Notes: generated by a model from the sequence alone, not told the origin. Counted from the stretch's first letter, positions 45,380 through 54,961 are shown. The stretch: 64,000 nucleotides of DNA from CBDBND01 sp965262665 (GCA_965262665.1 CBDHFR010000003.1:496001-560000); one strand, 5' to 3'. A program made the numbers and translations.

Positions 45380-46399
45380 TTAACCGTGAAACTGAACGAT
45401 ACCGAAAAGGGACTTTGGTGCGATGGTGACGCGGGCCAAAATCTCCCCGTCATCGAGGGGCACTTTGACCACCTCGCCGGTGAACCAGTTGGCGGCATAG
45501 GCAGTCTCACCCTTAAGCCCCGATGCAATCAGTACCCAGCCGAATCCTTCCAGGGGAAAACTGGCAACTTCTTCACCGGATTCACGCATCACCGTGACCT
45601 TGGTGCCGAGGGGTAGGACCAGCTGGTCGTCTTTCAAGTGCTCCACATCGAACATCATGGCCGGCGGTGCCCCGGGCGGTGAGTCAGGCAGGGTCATAAG
45701 GTCGGCCAGTTGGGTGCCGGACTTGAGATCAAACCGCATCAGCCGCGGCCCGGTCTCGGAGGTGTAGACCAAGGTGTGGCCGTCCGAGGCGAGGGTCGTA
45801 TGGGTGGCGCCCATGCTACCGCTGACACCGCCGTGCACATCGGGCACATATTTTTTGACGAAGTTTTCTTCAGCGGCGTATTCGTAAATTTCGCCGTGGC
45901 CGACGCTGTCGGGATCGTCAGGCAGATAGGGATATCGGGTGGTTAGGTTTTCCGGTTGGGCATTGCCTTTGAGATACTCGATCAAAACAAAATGCCCGTT
46001 GTCGAGAAACTGCACCGAACCGAAAGGCCGGTCGGCGAATTTTTTTGGCGGTAACGGCGTGCCGTCGGGTTTCACCCGCACCACCGCCCAGGCGAAACTG
46101 TCAAAAGCCCAGAGGGTGTTGTCGGGCCCAAAGGTGAGGCCGCCGACCAGGTGCGACGTGCCGTCCGTCCACAACACGCCTTTGAGATTGAGATCGGCGT
46201 CGAACTGGAGGATACGGCCACGACCGGCATGATCGTCTTCCAGGTTGTTCAGCAACGTCGCGCCGATAAACACATCGCCGGTGGCGAAAGGCTGCAGGGT
46301 CGACTGATCGGGTTCGAAATCGCTCATGGAATTCTCTTCACTCACCGCCGGACTTACGGCGCATAACACGCACCAGATCACCAACCATAGAACTCTCAT
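45380..46399 (-). CDS. Exported SMP-30/NHL-like beta-propeller protein
   Basis: A 339-residue protein with a signal peptide (MRVLWLVIWCVLCAVSPAVS) and propeller repeats (GGLTFGPDNTLWAFDSF, SVQFLDNGHFVLIEYL, THTTLASDGHTLVYTSE). It resembles SMP-30/strictosidine-synthase-type six-bladed propellers acting as lactonase or binding protein in the periplasm; the metal ligands cannot be assigned with confidence. It starts 9 bases after manC ends, so it may be transcribed with manC. A second, broken propeller lies at 25-27 kb, but the two are not close paralogues. Confidence 0.78.
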   Translation of the reverse strand: MRVLWLVIWCVLCAVSPAVSEENSMSDFEPDQSTLQPFATGDVFIGATLLNNLEDDHAGRGRILQFDADLNLKGVLWTDGTSHLVGGLTFGPDNTLWAFDSFAWAVVRVKPDGTPLPPKKFADRPFGSVQFLDNGHFVLIEYLKGNAQPENLTTRYPYLPDDPDSVGHGEIYEYAAEENFVKKYVPDVHGGVSGSMGATHTTLASDGHTLVYTSETGPRLMRFDLKSGTQLADLMTLPDSPPGAPPAMMFDVEHLKDDQLVLPLGTKVTVMRESGEEVASFPLEGFGWVLIASGLKGETAYAANWFTGEVVKVPLDDGEILARVTIAPKSLFGIVQFHG

Positions 46400-46408
46400 C
46401 TAACGCTC

Positions 46409-47848
46409 TCACTTTTTATCTCGACCGTAATCGTCTTCGATGCGGACGATATCGTCTTCGCCCACGTATTCACCGGACTGCACCTCGATCATTTCAAGAG
46501 CCACCTTGCCCGGATTCTCCAATCGGTGAACGGTACCCGAGGGAATGAAAGTGGATTCATTCTCGCCGAGGAGAAAAGTCTCCTCGCCGTTGGTCACCAT
46601 GGCCGCGCCCTTGACCACCACCCAATGTTCGGACCGGTGCCAATGTTTCTGCAAAGACAGCTTGGCGCCCGGTTTAACCCCGATGCGTTTGACCTTGAAG
46701 CGCTCGCCTTCGTCCACGGTTTGGAACCAGCCCCAGGGCCGGTAGGTTTTGGCATGGGCTGTGGCTACTTCTTTGCCGTCCTCTTTAAGCTGGGCCACCA
46801 CATCCTTGACCTGCTGATCGTGGGCTTTGTCGGCGACCAGAACCGCATCGTCAGTGACCACCACCACGGCGCCGTCGAGCCCAACCACGGCGGTGGTTTG
46901 CCGACCGGAGCGCACGTAAGTGTCTTTGGTGTCCAAGGCGAGCACATCGCCAACGAGCGTGTTGCCGTCTTTGTCGTGCTCGCTTTCCCCGTGCAGGGCG
47001 GACCAGGAGCCGATGTCGGACCAGCCCATGTCGACAGGAACAACCGCTGCATTGTCTGTGCGTTCCATCACCGCGGTGTCGATGGCGTCACTGGGCACGC
47101 CGGCAAAGGCCTCCGGGTCCAACCGGAAAAAGAACAGATCGGATTCGCCTTTATCTAACGCGTCACGGCATCCGCTAACGATGTCGGGACTGAACCGGGT
47201 GAGTTCTTCCAGATACAAACCGACTGGATAGAGAAACATGCTGGCGTTCCACAAATACCCGCCATCGCTCAGAAAAGACTCAGCCGTCTTCTGATCGGGT
47301 TTCTCGACAAAACGGTCGATGTGAAAAACCCCATCGTGACCGTCAATCGCAGCGCCTTGTTTGATATAGCCGAAACTGGTGGCGGCGGATTGGGGGATAA
47401 CGCCTAAGGAAATCAAGTGGCCGGCTTGGGCCACCGGCACGGCCGTGACGACAGCATTGCGAAATGCCTCCGGCCGCCGTACCAAATGGTCCGAAGCCAA
47501 ATGCAAAATCAACGCGTCCGGTTCTTTTTCCAACAGCAGCGCTGCGACCGCGGCGGCGGGCGCTGTGTTGCACCCAACCGGTTCTATGAGAACCGCGCGG
47601 GGTTCAATGCCCACTTCCCGCAGTTGCTCGGCGACGATGAACCGGTGGGCGTCGTTGCACACCACGATGGGCGCCTCCACCGCCGGCGTCGTTTCCCGCC
47701 CGAGCCGCAACGCCGTTTCTTGAATAAGCGTTTTGTCGCCCGTCAGCGCTTGCAATTGTTTTGGAAACTGTTCCCGTGACAGGGGCCACAGGCGGGAGCC
47801 GGACCCACCGGACAGGATGACAGGATAGATGGTCGGTAGAGACGCCAA
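46409..47848 (-). CDS. manC: Mannose-1-phosphate guanylyltransferase / mannose-6-phosphate isomerase
   Basis: A 479-residue bifunctional enzyme. The N-terminal nucleotidyltransferase motif is ILSGGSGSRLWPLSREQFPKQLQAL, with DMGWSDIGSWSAL later; the C-terminal cupin-like isomerase has RPWGWFQTVDEGERFKVKRI, GAKLSLQKHWHRSEHW, and FIPSGTVHRLENPG. It makes GDP-mannose, the precursor for surface glycans and for GDP-fucose or rhamnose derivatives. It heads a minus-strand group including a propeller, YciI, Rieske and acs. Its position near gpsA and a UDP-glucuronate epimerase supports a polysaccharide role. Confidence 0.94.
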   Translation of the reverse strand: MASLPTIYPVILSGGSGSRLWPLSREQFPKQLQALTGDKTLIQETALRLGRETTPAVEAPIVVCNDAHRFIVAEQLREVGIEPRAVLIEPVGCNTAPAAAVAALLLEKEPDALILHLASDHLVRRPEAFRNAVVTAVPVAQAGHLISLGVIPQSAATSFGYIKQGAAIDGHDGVFHIDRFVEKPDQKTAESFLSDGGYLWNASMFLYPVGLYLEELTRFSPDIVSGCRDALDKGESDLFFFRLDPEAFAGVPSDAIDTAVMERTDNAAVVPVDMGWSDIGSWSALHGESEHDKDGNTLVGDVLALDTKDTYVRSGRQTTAVVGLDGAVVVVTDDAVLVADKAHDQQVKDVVAQLKEDGKEVATAHAKTYRPWGWFQTVDEGERFKVKRIGVKPGAKLSLQKHWHRSEHWVVVKGAAMVTNGEETFLLGENESTFIPSGTVHRLENPGKVALEMIEVQSGEYVGEDDIVRIEDDYGRDKK

Positions 47849-47989
47849 AGGTCAGTTCCCTAATGGCAACACGAGGCACGGTTAGCGAATTGGTCCGGCA
47901 GTGACTCCGGTTTGTCTATGGGGTCTTACCCCAATTCCGGTCGGTCAGGCCAGAGAGGGGCGCCGGGCCGGAATTCGTCTGAATTGACC

Positions 47990-48997
47990 TTACGGCACGG
48001 CGGTAAAATCCAACTCTTCCTTGATGGGCCGGTGCAGCATCTCTTGAATCGCCGTATCGACCGGTGTGCCGTGGTTGAGAATGTGATCCATCGCCCTACA
48101 GATCGGCATGTCGACGCCCTTCTCCTTGGCCAGAGCGACCACCGCTTCGGCGGTATAGACCCCTTCGGTGACGGCCCGACGCTCGCCGAGCACCTCGTCC
48201 AGGGTGCGGCCTTGGCCGAGGGCAGCACCAAGCGAATAGTTGCGCGACTGCATGGAGGTGGCCGTCAGTAGGAGATCGCCCAATCCGCAAAGACCCATCA
48301 GGGTTTCCGAACGGCCACCCAAAGCGACAGCCAAGCGCACCACTTCCACTAGACCGCGAGTGATGAGGGCCGCGCGGGCGTTGTCGCCGAGCGCCTTGCC
48401 CTGGACGATGCCGCAAGCGATGGCGAGCACATTTTTGACCGCGCCACCGATGGCTGCGCCAACGAGATCGTTCGACGTATAGGTACGAAAGGTGGGCGTG
48501 CCGATGGCGACGGCTACTTGGTCGCCGATGGCAGAGTCTTTGCAGGCGAGGGTCACCCCTGTCGGCAAACCGGCAGCCACTTCCTTCGCGAATGTGGGTC
48601 CCGACAAAACCATCGGCGGAGCCGATGGGAGGGTGTCGGCGATGACATCGGTCATCAAAACGTTAGAACCGCGTTCGATCCCTTTGGAACAGATCACTGC
48701 CGGTGTTCCATCGTTCCATGACCGTGCGAGACCTTCACACACGGACCGCAAATGCTGCACTGGTGCAACCAGCAGCACCAGATCGGCATCAACCGCTTCC
48801 GCCGCATCATTGGTGGCGCGAATGGCTTGATCCAACGCAACGTCCGGCAGGAACAGCTCATTCACGTGACGGCTGTTGATGCTCTCCACCACCTCCTCTT
48901 CCAACGCCCACAGCACCACGTCGCGCCCTGCGCGACTGGCTGCCGCGGCCAGGGCCGTACCCCAGGCGCCGGCGCCGATAACTCCGATGTGCTGCAT
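47990..48997 (-). CDS. gpsA: Glycerol-3-phosphate dehydrogenase [NAD(P)+]
   Basis: A 335-residue enzyme that reduces dihydroxyacetone phosphate to sn-glycerol-3-phosphate for phospholipid synthesis. It has the N-terminal nucleotide-binding GVIGAGAWGTALA, the central LSGPTFAKEVAAGLPT, the substrate-binding Lys segment AIGGAVKNVLAIACGI, and the C-terminal DLLLTATSMQSRNYSLG. In many alphaproteobacteria gpsA follows tsaD; here the epimerase gene intervenes on the opposite strand. The length and motifs are normal. Confidence 0.95.
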   Translation of the reverse strand: MQHIGVIGAGAWGTALAAAASRAGRDVVLWALEEEVVESINSRHVNELFLPDVALDQAIRATNDAAEAVDADLVLLVAPVQHLRSVCEGLARSWNDGTPAVICSKGIERGSNVLMTDVIADTLPSAPPMVLSGPTFAKEVAAGLPTGVTLACKDSAIGDQVAVAIGTPTFRTYTSNDLVGAAIGGAVKNVLAIACGIVQGKALGDNARAALITRGLVEVVRLAVALGGRSETLMGLCGLGDLLLTATSMQSRNYSLGAALGQGRTLDEVLGERRAVTEGVYTAEAVVALAKEKGVDMPICRAMDHILNHGTPVDTAIQEMLHRPIKEELDFTAVP

Positions 48998-49140
48998 GAT
49001 GGCTTACCCCTTGTTCGCCCCAATAATCCTGTGTGACATGGCCGATACAGGTGAGTCTATCCCGAACGCCGCGCAGACAGTGGGGTACGGGGTCGGGCAC
49101 GGACTTGCAATACCGGGACGTCTCGTCCACAACCGTCCCC

Positions 49141-50151
49141 ATGACCGTGCTGGTGACAGGGGCTGCAGGTTTTATCGGTTTTCACACCACAAAGCGGCTT
49201 TTGACCGACGGGGAATCGGTCATCGGCGTGGACAATTTCAACGCCTATTATGATCGCTCGTTAAAAGACGCGCGCTGGGCTCAGTTGTCCGAGGTTGAAA
49301 ATTTTAACGGGTTACGCTTGGACATTGCGGAGCGTAATGCAGTGGCGTCCCTGTTCCAATCCCAACACTTTGACCGGGTTATTCACTTGGCGGCACAGGC
49401 TGGTGTGCGCCACGGCATTGAGCATCCCCACGACTATGCCGACGCCAACCTTGTGGGGATGCTTAATATACTGGAAGGGTGCCGGCGCGCGCAGGTGACT
49501 CACCTGGTGTATGCCTCAACCAGTTCCGTCTATGGCGCCAACGGCGCGATGCCGTTTTCGGAACATCATGGCACCGCCCACCCCGTCTCTTTATATGCGG
49601 CGACCAAGTTGGCCAACGAAGCCATGGCTCATGCCTATGCGCATCTCTTCAAGATGCCGGCGACAGGGTTGCGGTTCTTCACGGTGTACGGGCCGTGGGG
49701 CCGACCCGACATGGCCTTGTTTAAATTCACCAAGGCGATTCTGGCGGGCAAACCCATTCCCGTGTTCAACGAAGGCAACTTGGCCCGTGACTTCACTTAT
49801 ATCGACGACATTGTCGAAGGCGTCGTGCGTGTGGCCAAACATCCACCCACCATCGACGCCGCATGGTCAGCCGATGCACCAGACCCGGCGTCAAGTGGTG
49901 TGGCGCCCCATCGTGTGTTCAACATCGGCCGGGGAGAACCAGTCAAGCTGATGGACTTCGTCTCCACGCTCGAAAAGGCACTTGAGCGCAAAGCGGACAT
50001 TAAGTTCCTGCCCATGCAGCCGGGCGATGTGGAAGAGACCTGGTGCGATGTGTCGGAACTGGATCGGGCCGTTGGCTATCGGCCGCATGTCTCCTTACGG
50101 GACGGCATCGCAGCCTTCGTGTCGTGGTATCGCGATTATTATGGTGGCTAA
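49141..50151 (+). CDS. UDP-glucuronate 4-epimerase-like SDR (CapI/LpsL)
   Basis: A 336-residue extended SDR: TVLVTGAAGFIGFHTTKRLLTDG for NAD binding, the Ser in YASTSSVYG, the catalytic Tyr-Lys in SLYAATKLANE, and RFFTVYGPWGRPDMA, the motif typical of CapI/LpsL enzymes that make UDP-galacturonate from UDP-glucuronate. The conserved FTYIDDIVEG follows. ATG 49141 is chosen over 49033 since homology starts at VLVTGAAGFIG. It lies between gpsA and tsaD, convergent with the latter by 16 bases. It likely serves capsule or LPS synthesis. Confidence 0.9.
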   Translation: MTVLVTGAAGFIGFHTTKRLLTDGESVIGVDNFNAYYDRSLKDARWAQLSEVENFNGLRLDIAERNAVASLFQSQHFDRVIHLAAQAGVRHGIEHPHDYADANLVGMLNILEGCRRAQVTHLVYASTSSVYGANGAMPFSEHHGTAHPVSLYAATKLANEAMAHAYAHLFKMPATGLRFFTVYGPWGRPDMALFKFTKAILAGKPIPVFNEGNLARDFTYIDDIVEGVVRVAKHPPTIDAAWSADAPDPASSGVAPHRVFNIGRGEPVKLMDFVSTLEKALERKADIKFLPMQPGDVEETWCDVSELDRAVGYRPHVSLRDGIAAFVSWYRDYYGG

Positions 50152-50167
50152 TTAAAAAGAACAGTGA

Positions 50168-51193
50168 TCAAGACGCCACGGTATCCAGCGGCCAGCGCGG
50201 CTTCGGTTTGAAACCCATCGTGTCCTTAAGACCAAGCCGCAACCGTTCCACACCAGCCCAGGCAATCATGATGCCGTTGTCCGTACACAACTCCGGCGGC
50301 GGAATGACGAGCGGCACACCGTGAGAATCCGCCATCGAAGCCAGTGCTTGCCTTAGCGCTGAATTGGCAGCGACGCCCCCGGCGGCAACGAACGCGGTGG
50401 GCGCTGCGGCCCGAGCCATGGCCAAAGCGTGGTCCATCCGCTCAACCAGGGTTTCGACAATGGCCAGCTGCAACGCGGCAGCCAGGTCTGCGGTGTCCTG
50501 GGTGCTGAGCGGTCCGGGCGGTAAACCGTCGACACAATGACGTACCGCTGTTTTCAATCCTGAAAAAGAAAAGTCGCAGCCCTCTCTGCCTTTAAGCGGA
50601 CGGGGAAGTGAAAAGCGATTGGGCTGTCCGGCTTTGGCCGCCTCTTCGATCGCCGGACCGCCGGGAAAACCAAGACCCAGCATCTTTGCCACTTTGTCGA
50701 AACATTCGCCAGCTGCGTCATCCAACGTGGTGCCGAGACGGTGGTACTCACCCACACCACGCACCAGAAGAACCTGACAATGACCCCCCGACACCAGGAG
50801 CAAGAGATAGGGAAAAGCGACATCGTCGGTCAGACGTGCGGTGAGTGCGTGACCTTCCAAATGATTGACTGCCAGAAACGGTTTGCCATGGACAGAGGCC
50901 AGGGCTTTGGCTGTCATCACACCGACCAGCACGCCGCCGATCAGCCCCGGTCCCGATGTGGCTGCGATCCCGTCAAGATTTCGCAGGTCCAATTGAGCAT
51001 CCTGCAATGCGGCCTTCACCAGCCCATCCAAATGATCAAGATGAGACCGGGCGGCGATTTCGGGAACGACACCGCCATAGGGGCGATGCTCATCCACTTG
51101 CGAGGCCAAGCAATTGGCGAGCACGGTTTTGCCGTCGTCGACGATGGCGACAGCGGTTTCGTCACAACTGGTTTCAATGCCGAGGACCCGCAT
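50168..51193 (-). CDS. tsaD: tRNA N6-adenosine threonylcarbamoyltransferase TsaD
   Basis: A 341-residue Kae1/Qri7-type ASKHA protein that joins TsaB and TsaE to place threonylcarbamoyl on A37 of ANN-decoding tRNAs. Motifs: GIETSCDETAVAIVDD at the N-terminus, the metal-binding HLEGHALTARL, SGGHCQVLLVRG and the C-terminal LCTDNGIMIAWAG. ATG at 51193 (MRVLGIETS) is chosen over 51244 by homology. Its partner tsaB is at 55600. It is divergent from the hemD-mic60 gene by 109 bases. Confidence 0.96.
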   Translation of the reverse strand: MRVLGIETSCDETAVAIVDDGKTVLANCLASQVDEHRPYGGVVPEIAARSHLDHLDGLVKAALQDAQLDLRNLDGIAATSGPGLIGGVLVGVMTAKALASVHGKPFLAVNHLEGHALTARLTDDVAFPYLLLLVSGGHCQVLLVRGVGEYHRLGTTLDDAAGECFDKVAKMLGLGFPGGPAIEEAAKAGQPNRFSLPRPLKGREGCDFSFSGLKTAVRHCVDGLPPGPLSTQDTADLAAALQLAIVETLVERMDHALAMARAAAPTAFVAAGGVAANSALRQALASMADSHGVPLVIPPPELCTDNGIMIAWAGVERLRLGLKDTMGFKPKPRWPLDTVAS

Positions 51194-51302
51194 GGGCGGC
51201 GATCCTTGTTTTGCCCGTAGGCAGCCTCTACAACACGCGAGCATCCTTGCCTAGGGTGGCGGTGCATAAAGGCTGACAACGGAGACCTGTGGGCTAAAGT
51301 CG

Positions 51303-53693
51303 ATGCGCATTGCGATCATGAGTCCCGCGCCGGAATCGGAGGTTCTGGTCGCGGCGATGACAGGACGGGGACACGATGTCCTTCACGTCCCCCTGATCAC
51401 CTATGAACTGGTCCCTTCCCCTGAAATTAAACTGGAAGGGGCGCAGGGTTTCTTGGTGACATCGACGGAAGGGGTGCGGGCTTTGGCCGACGCCGTTGCC
51501 GCGCGTTTCTTTCCCATTTACGCCGAAAGCCCTGAGGTTGCGGAAGCGGCACACAAGGCAGGCTTCACGAAAGTCACCTCAGCTCGCGGAGATGCTGCAG
51601 ATTTTGCCCAATTGATTGAACACGAGGTCAAGGCAGACGCCGGAGCACTGGTTCACGCCTGTCACGAGAAAGAGACCCATGCGGTGACCGGTATGCTCAT
51701 CAACATGGGGTATGCCATTCGGCCTCTGAAACTTTTCTCGATTAAACGTGCTGAGAATTTACCACCGGTTTTGTTGGAAGCCCTCGACGCACAGTCGATC
51801 AACGCCGCCCTGGTTCTTTCGGTTGATGAAGCGCGGGCATTCACTGCGTTGGTGCAACGCGCGGAGCTAGAATATTTGGTCAAAGATTGGGTGGTCTACG
51901 CGACATCCACCTTGGCTTCAGCGCCGATGCGAGCCTTGGAGGTGGACCGGACGGTTGTTGCTGCCAGTCCAAGTTTGGAAACCTTGATCGATACCTTTGA
52001 TCGGGACCAGTTGTTTAAGCACAAAAAAGCTGAACAGCTGGAGCCTGAACTTGAGCCAGAGCCAGAGCCTGAGCCGGAACCTGAACCCGAACCGGAGCCT
52101 GAGCCGGAGCCCGAGCCGGAACCTGAACCCGAGCCCGAGCCGGAACCTGAACCCGAACTGGAGCCCGAGCCTGAGCCGGAACCAGAACCCCTAGTCCCCA
52201 GCCCAATAGCACCGTCACTGCAACAGCAGGAGCCATCGGTTACTTTGGCCCAAACCCAAACCGACCCCGTTGACATGCCCGAAGACTCTGACGTGAGAAC
52301 AGACACAGACAAAACAGACCGCTCCAAGCTGGAGCCCTTATCCACCGGCCACACGGCACGGCTAATGGCCGAGGATGCGGCTGACCAGCGCTCGCGGACG
52401 AAAAAGGCACCGCCGCACCGCAGCGACGAGACGCTAGAACCGGATCCCATTCCCGATGCGCCTATGCCGTCGGTTCCAACCGAACCGCCACCGCCACAAC
52501 AAGCGCGCGAGCCGGCCAGCAAAAAGAGAAGTGGCAGCCGGTTCATCACATACTTTGTATTATTGGTTGTCGCCGTGTCTGCGGCGCTTGGATCGTTGCC
52601 CTGGTGGTATCCGCGCATGCCGGTGATGGTTCAAGGCTGGATCCCGGATCAATTGAAGCCGCCGGTGGCGGGCGTATCTGAAAATGTTCTGGCGGACATC
52701 ACAGCGTTGCGGCAACGTTTGGACGCTGCAGAATCAGACATCGCAGCCGTGCGTCGGGATTTTGCTTCCTTATCATCTGCGCCGGTTGGCGACACTGTGT
52801 CACCGGCTGCGTTGGCCGCGTTGCAACAACGACTTACGGCCTTAGAGGCTCGTCCTGCGACTGCGACCGTCGTGACACAAGGGGGTAGTGGTGCCGATGC
52901 AGCCGCGGTGACGGCCATGGGTGAGTCCTTGTCGACGCAAGCGCAGCAGTTGGCTGCGATGACAGCCCGCGTCGCAACCATCGAAGCCGCGTTGGGCAAC
53001 GCGGTGCGCCTCGACGACCTGTCGGAAAGATTAGAATCTTTGGAAGATCGTAGTGCTGATGCTGCGGCCGTGCTGGCATTGACCGCCCGCATTACCCAGG
53101 TGGAAGCGGCTGCAGAAACCCTTGTTGCCGAACAAACCGGTGCGGTCGGATTTTTACTGGCCGTGTCGCAATTGCAGGGCGCCGTTGCCGCGGGACGGCC
53201 GTTCACTTTGGAAGTGGAAACGGCTGCCGCCCTTGCCGACCGGTTCGATGGCATTGCTTTCGATCAAGATGTCTTGCGGCAACATGCCGAAACCGGATTG
53301 CCGAGCCGCGCGGTCTTACAACGGCGGTTTGATGACATCGCACCGGCCGTTGTTCGCGCCGGTTTGATCCCGGGTGATTCCGCCTCGTGGTTGCAACGAA
53401 CCCTCGATCGCATTTTGTCCGTGGTTAATATCCGGCGACTGGATGACGACGGCAGCGCTGCCGTTGGTGTTGTTGTAACCCGTGTTGAAAACGCGCTCGG
53501 TGACGGTGACTTGGTGGCTGCAATCGACGCGGCTGGGTCTCTCCAAGGTTTGGCCGCCGAGACCATCGCACCCTGGCTGGCTGGCGCCCGTAGTCTAGGC
53601 GTGGTGGAACAATCGCTTAGTGAATTGACCACTAAGGCGGTCGCTCAAATGGCAATTGGGCGGTCAACGCCATCATCATCGGCGACGGATTAA
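51303..53693 (+). CDS. hemD-mic60: Uroporphyrinogen-III synthase fused to Mic60/mitofilin-like membrane protein
   Basis: A 796-residue fusion in one frame. Residues 1 to about 240 resemble HemD, which cyclises hydroxymethylbilane to uroporphyrinogen III: MSPAPESEVLVAAMTGRGHDVLHVPL, LVTSTEGVRALA and SKEYLVKDWVVYATSTLAS-type text. Residues about 245-297 are almost pure Glu-Pro repeats, followed by a disordered stretch. Then comes one transmembrane helix (FITYFVLLVVAVSAALGSL, about 413-431), a long coiled coil (about 455-620) and a C-terminal mitofilin-like domain (LLAVSQLQGAVAAGRPFTLEVETAAAL; LQRTLDRILSVVNIRR). In alphaproteobacteria hemD and mic60 are usually separate neighbours. If uncleaved, the enzyme domain is tethered at the membrane. 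Confidence 0.85.
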   Translation: MRIAIMSPAPESEVLVAAMTGRGHDVLHVPLITYELVPSPEIKLEGAQGFLVTSTEGVRALADAVAARFFPIYAESPEVAEAAHKAGFTKVTSARGDAADFAQLIEHEVKADAGALVHACHEKETHAVTGMLINMGYAIRPLKLFSIKRAENLPPVLLEALDAQSINAALVLSVDEARAFTALVQRAELEYLVKDWVVYATSTLASAPMRALEVDRTVVAASPSLETLIDTFDRDQLFKHKKAEQLEPELEPEPEPEPEPEPEPEPEPEPEPEPEPEPEPEPEPELEPEPEPEPEPLVPSPIAPSLQQQEPSVTLAQTQTDPVDMPEDSDVRTDTDKTDRSKLEPLSTGHTARLMAEDAADQRSRTKKAPPHRSDETLEPDPIPDAPMPSVPTEPPPPQQAREPASKKRSGSRFITYFVLLVVAVSAALGSLPWWYPRMPVMVQGWIPDQLKPPVAGVSENVLADITALRQRLDAAESDIAAVRRDFASLSSAPVGDTVSPAALAALQQRLTALEARPATATVVTQGGSGADAAAVTAMGESLSTQAQQLAAMTARVATIEAALGNAVRLDDLSERLESLEDRSADAAAVLALTARITQVEAAAETLVAEQTGAVGFLLAVSQLQGAVAAGRPFTLEVETAAALADRFDGIAFDQDVLRQHAETGLPSRAVLQRRFDDIAPAVVRAGLIPGDSASWLQRTLDRILSVVNIRRLDDDGSAAVGVVVTRVENALGDGDLVAAIDAAGSLQGLAAETIAPWLAGARSLGVVEQSLSELTTKAVAQMAIGRSTPSSSATD
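52036..52193 (+). repeat. Glu-Pro dipeptide repeat region (degenerate 6-bp repeats)
   Basis: About 158 bp of GAGCCT/GAGCCG/GAACCT/GAACCC units coding for (Glu-Pro)n, with Leu at places. It is the linker between the HemD and Mic60 parts. The repeat count may vary by slippage in units of 6 bp without frame loss. Confidence 0.9.
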
Positions 53694-53699
53694 TAAGTC

Positions 53700-54941
53700 A
53701 TGGTCAAGATCGTCCTCTATGTCATCAGCTTAGCCATTCTTGTGGCCATCGCTGTTTGGTTTGCTGAAACACCGGGCGCCGTCACTGTCGAATGGCATGA
53801 TTTGCGAATTGATGCTTCCGTCGCCATGCTGTTTGTCTTCGTCGTGGGAGCCTTGGCCGTTGGTACTTTTCTGGTGCGCGCGTGGACAACGCTGGTCGGT
53901 GCCGGCCGCGCTTTTCGCGATGCCCACAAAGACAAACGGGTCAATCGCGGACTGGGTGCTTTGGCACAGGGATTTGCGGCCGTCCGTACGGGTGATGGCG
54001 TCGCGGCCGCGAAAGCAGGACGAGAGGCGCGGTCAGCGCTTGGCGAACAAGAGGCTGTGCGCTTACTTGAACAACAAACCGCCCGCATCAGCGGCGATGA
54101 CACCACAGCCAATGCCAATGCACGAACTTTGCTTACTGAACCTGCTTTGGAAGGCGCTGCCTTGCGCGAACTCGCGGAAATGGCTCACCGCGCGGGGGAC
54201 AAAGAAGCGGCCTTGGGTCACACCCTGCGCGCTTTGGACCGCAAACCACTGCCAGCATGGGCCTGTCAAATGAGTATGGATCTGCAAATCGCTTTGGGCC
54301 GCTGGCAAGACGCGGCGCAGATGATTGACCGCAAGGACATTCAAAATGCGTTGAACCGCACGGACACGACGGCCCTGAAAGCGGCGTTATACAGCCGCAC
54401 GGCCCAATCCGCCCTGGCCGATCAGGATGCGCCTGGTGCCACGAAATGGGCTCGCAAGGCGATCAGTGCCGACCCTAAGCGGGCCGATGCCCATGCCACC
54501 TTAGGCCGCGCTTTGATGGCAGAGGGTAAGGCCAAGAAAGCCGCCGCCGAATTGGAACGGGCCTGGTCCGCCACACCTGACCCACAGATCTTGACTGCAT
54601 ATCTGCAAATCGTACCGGCGGAAGCACCTTTGGCCCGTGCCGGTCGGGTCGAAAAATTGGTTTCCGGCTACCCGGATCATCCCGAAAGCCGTATCGCTTT
54701 GGCCGAAGCTGCTTTGGCAGCGGAGCTATGGGGTCAAGCACGTAGCCGATTGGAGCCGCTGCTCGACAAAGGATCGGCGCCTTCTGTGTTGGCCCGGGCT
54801 GCTGCGCTGATGGCCCGTGTCGATTTAGGCGACAGCGGCGATACCAAGGCCGCAGCTCAATTTCTCACCACCGCGTTGGAGGCCCGGAGCAAAACTACCG
54901 ACCGTCCGGCTCCTGCTTCCGCCGATGAGCTACTGGCTTGA
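53700..54941 (+). CDS. HemY N-terminal-domain / TPR protein
   Basis: A 413-residue protein with two N-terminal membrane helices (VLYVISLAILVAIAVWFAE and AMLFVFVVGALAVGTFLV), then a cytosolic or periplasmic TPR-like solenoid (AHRAGDKEAALGHTLRALDRKP; AHATLGRALMAEGKAKKAAAELERAW). The pattern WF....G.VTVEW..... in the first helix matches HemY-N (PF07219). The family sits downstream of hemD/mic60 in alphaproteobacteria; its biochemical role is unknown despite the historical heme-related name. It begins 6 bases after the fusion gene. Positional linkage suggests a membrane complex with the Mic60 part, an inference. Confidence 0.88.
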   Translation: MVKIVLYVISLAILVAIAVWFAETPGAVTVEWHDLRIDASVAMLFVFVVGALAVGTFLVRAWTTLVGAGRAFRDAHKDKRVNRGLGALAQGFAAVRTGDGVAAAKAGREARSALGEQEAVRLLEQQTARISGDDTTANANARTLLTEPALEGAALRELAEMAHRAGDKEAALGHTLRALDRKPLPAWACQMSMDLQIALGRWQDAAQMIDRKDIQNALNRTDTTALKAALYSRTAQSALADQDAPGATKWARKAISADPKRADAHATLGRALMAEGKAKKAAAELERAWSATPDPQILTAYLQIVPAEAPLARAGRVEKLVSGYPDHPESRIALAEAALAAELWGQARSRLEPLLDKGSAPSVLARAAALMARVDLGDSGDTKAAAQFLTTALEARSKTTDRPAPASADELLA

Positions 54942-54961
54942 CCGATTGACGGTAAGAGTCG

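Noticed and set aside
52036..52193. Short repeats considered as CRISPR or satellite
   Set aside because: The units are 6 bp, in frame, and code for Glu-Pro in an intact protein; there are no spacers.
51896..52618. Minus-strand frame rich in Ser-Gly repeats
   Set aside because: It is the antisense reading of the Glu-Pro linker of hemD-mic60, so the repeat reflects the other strand.
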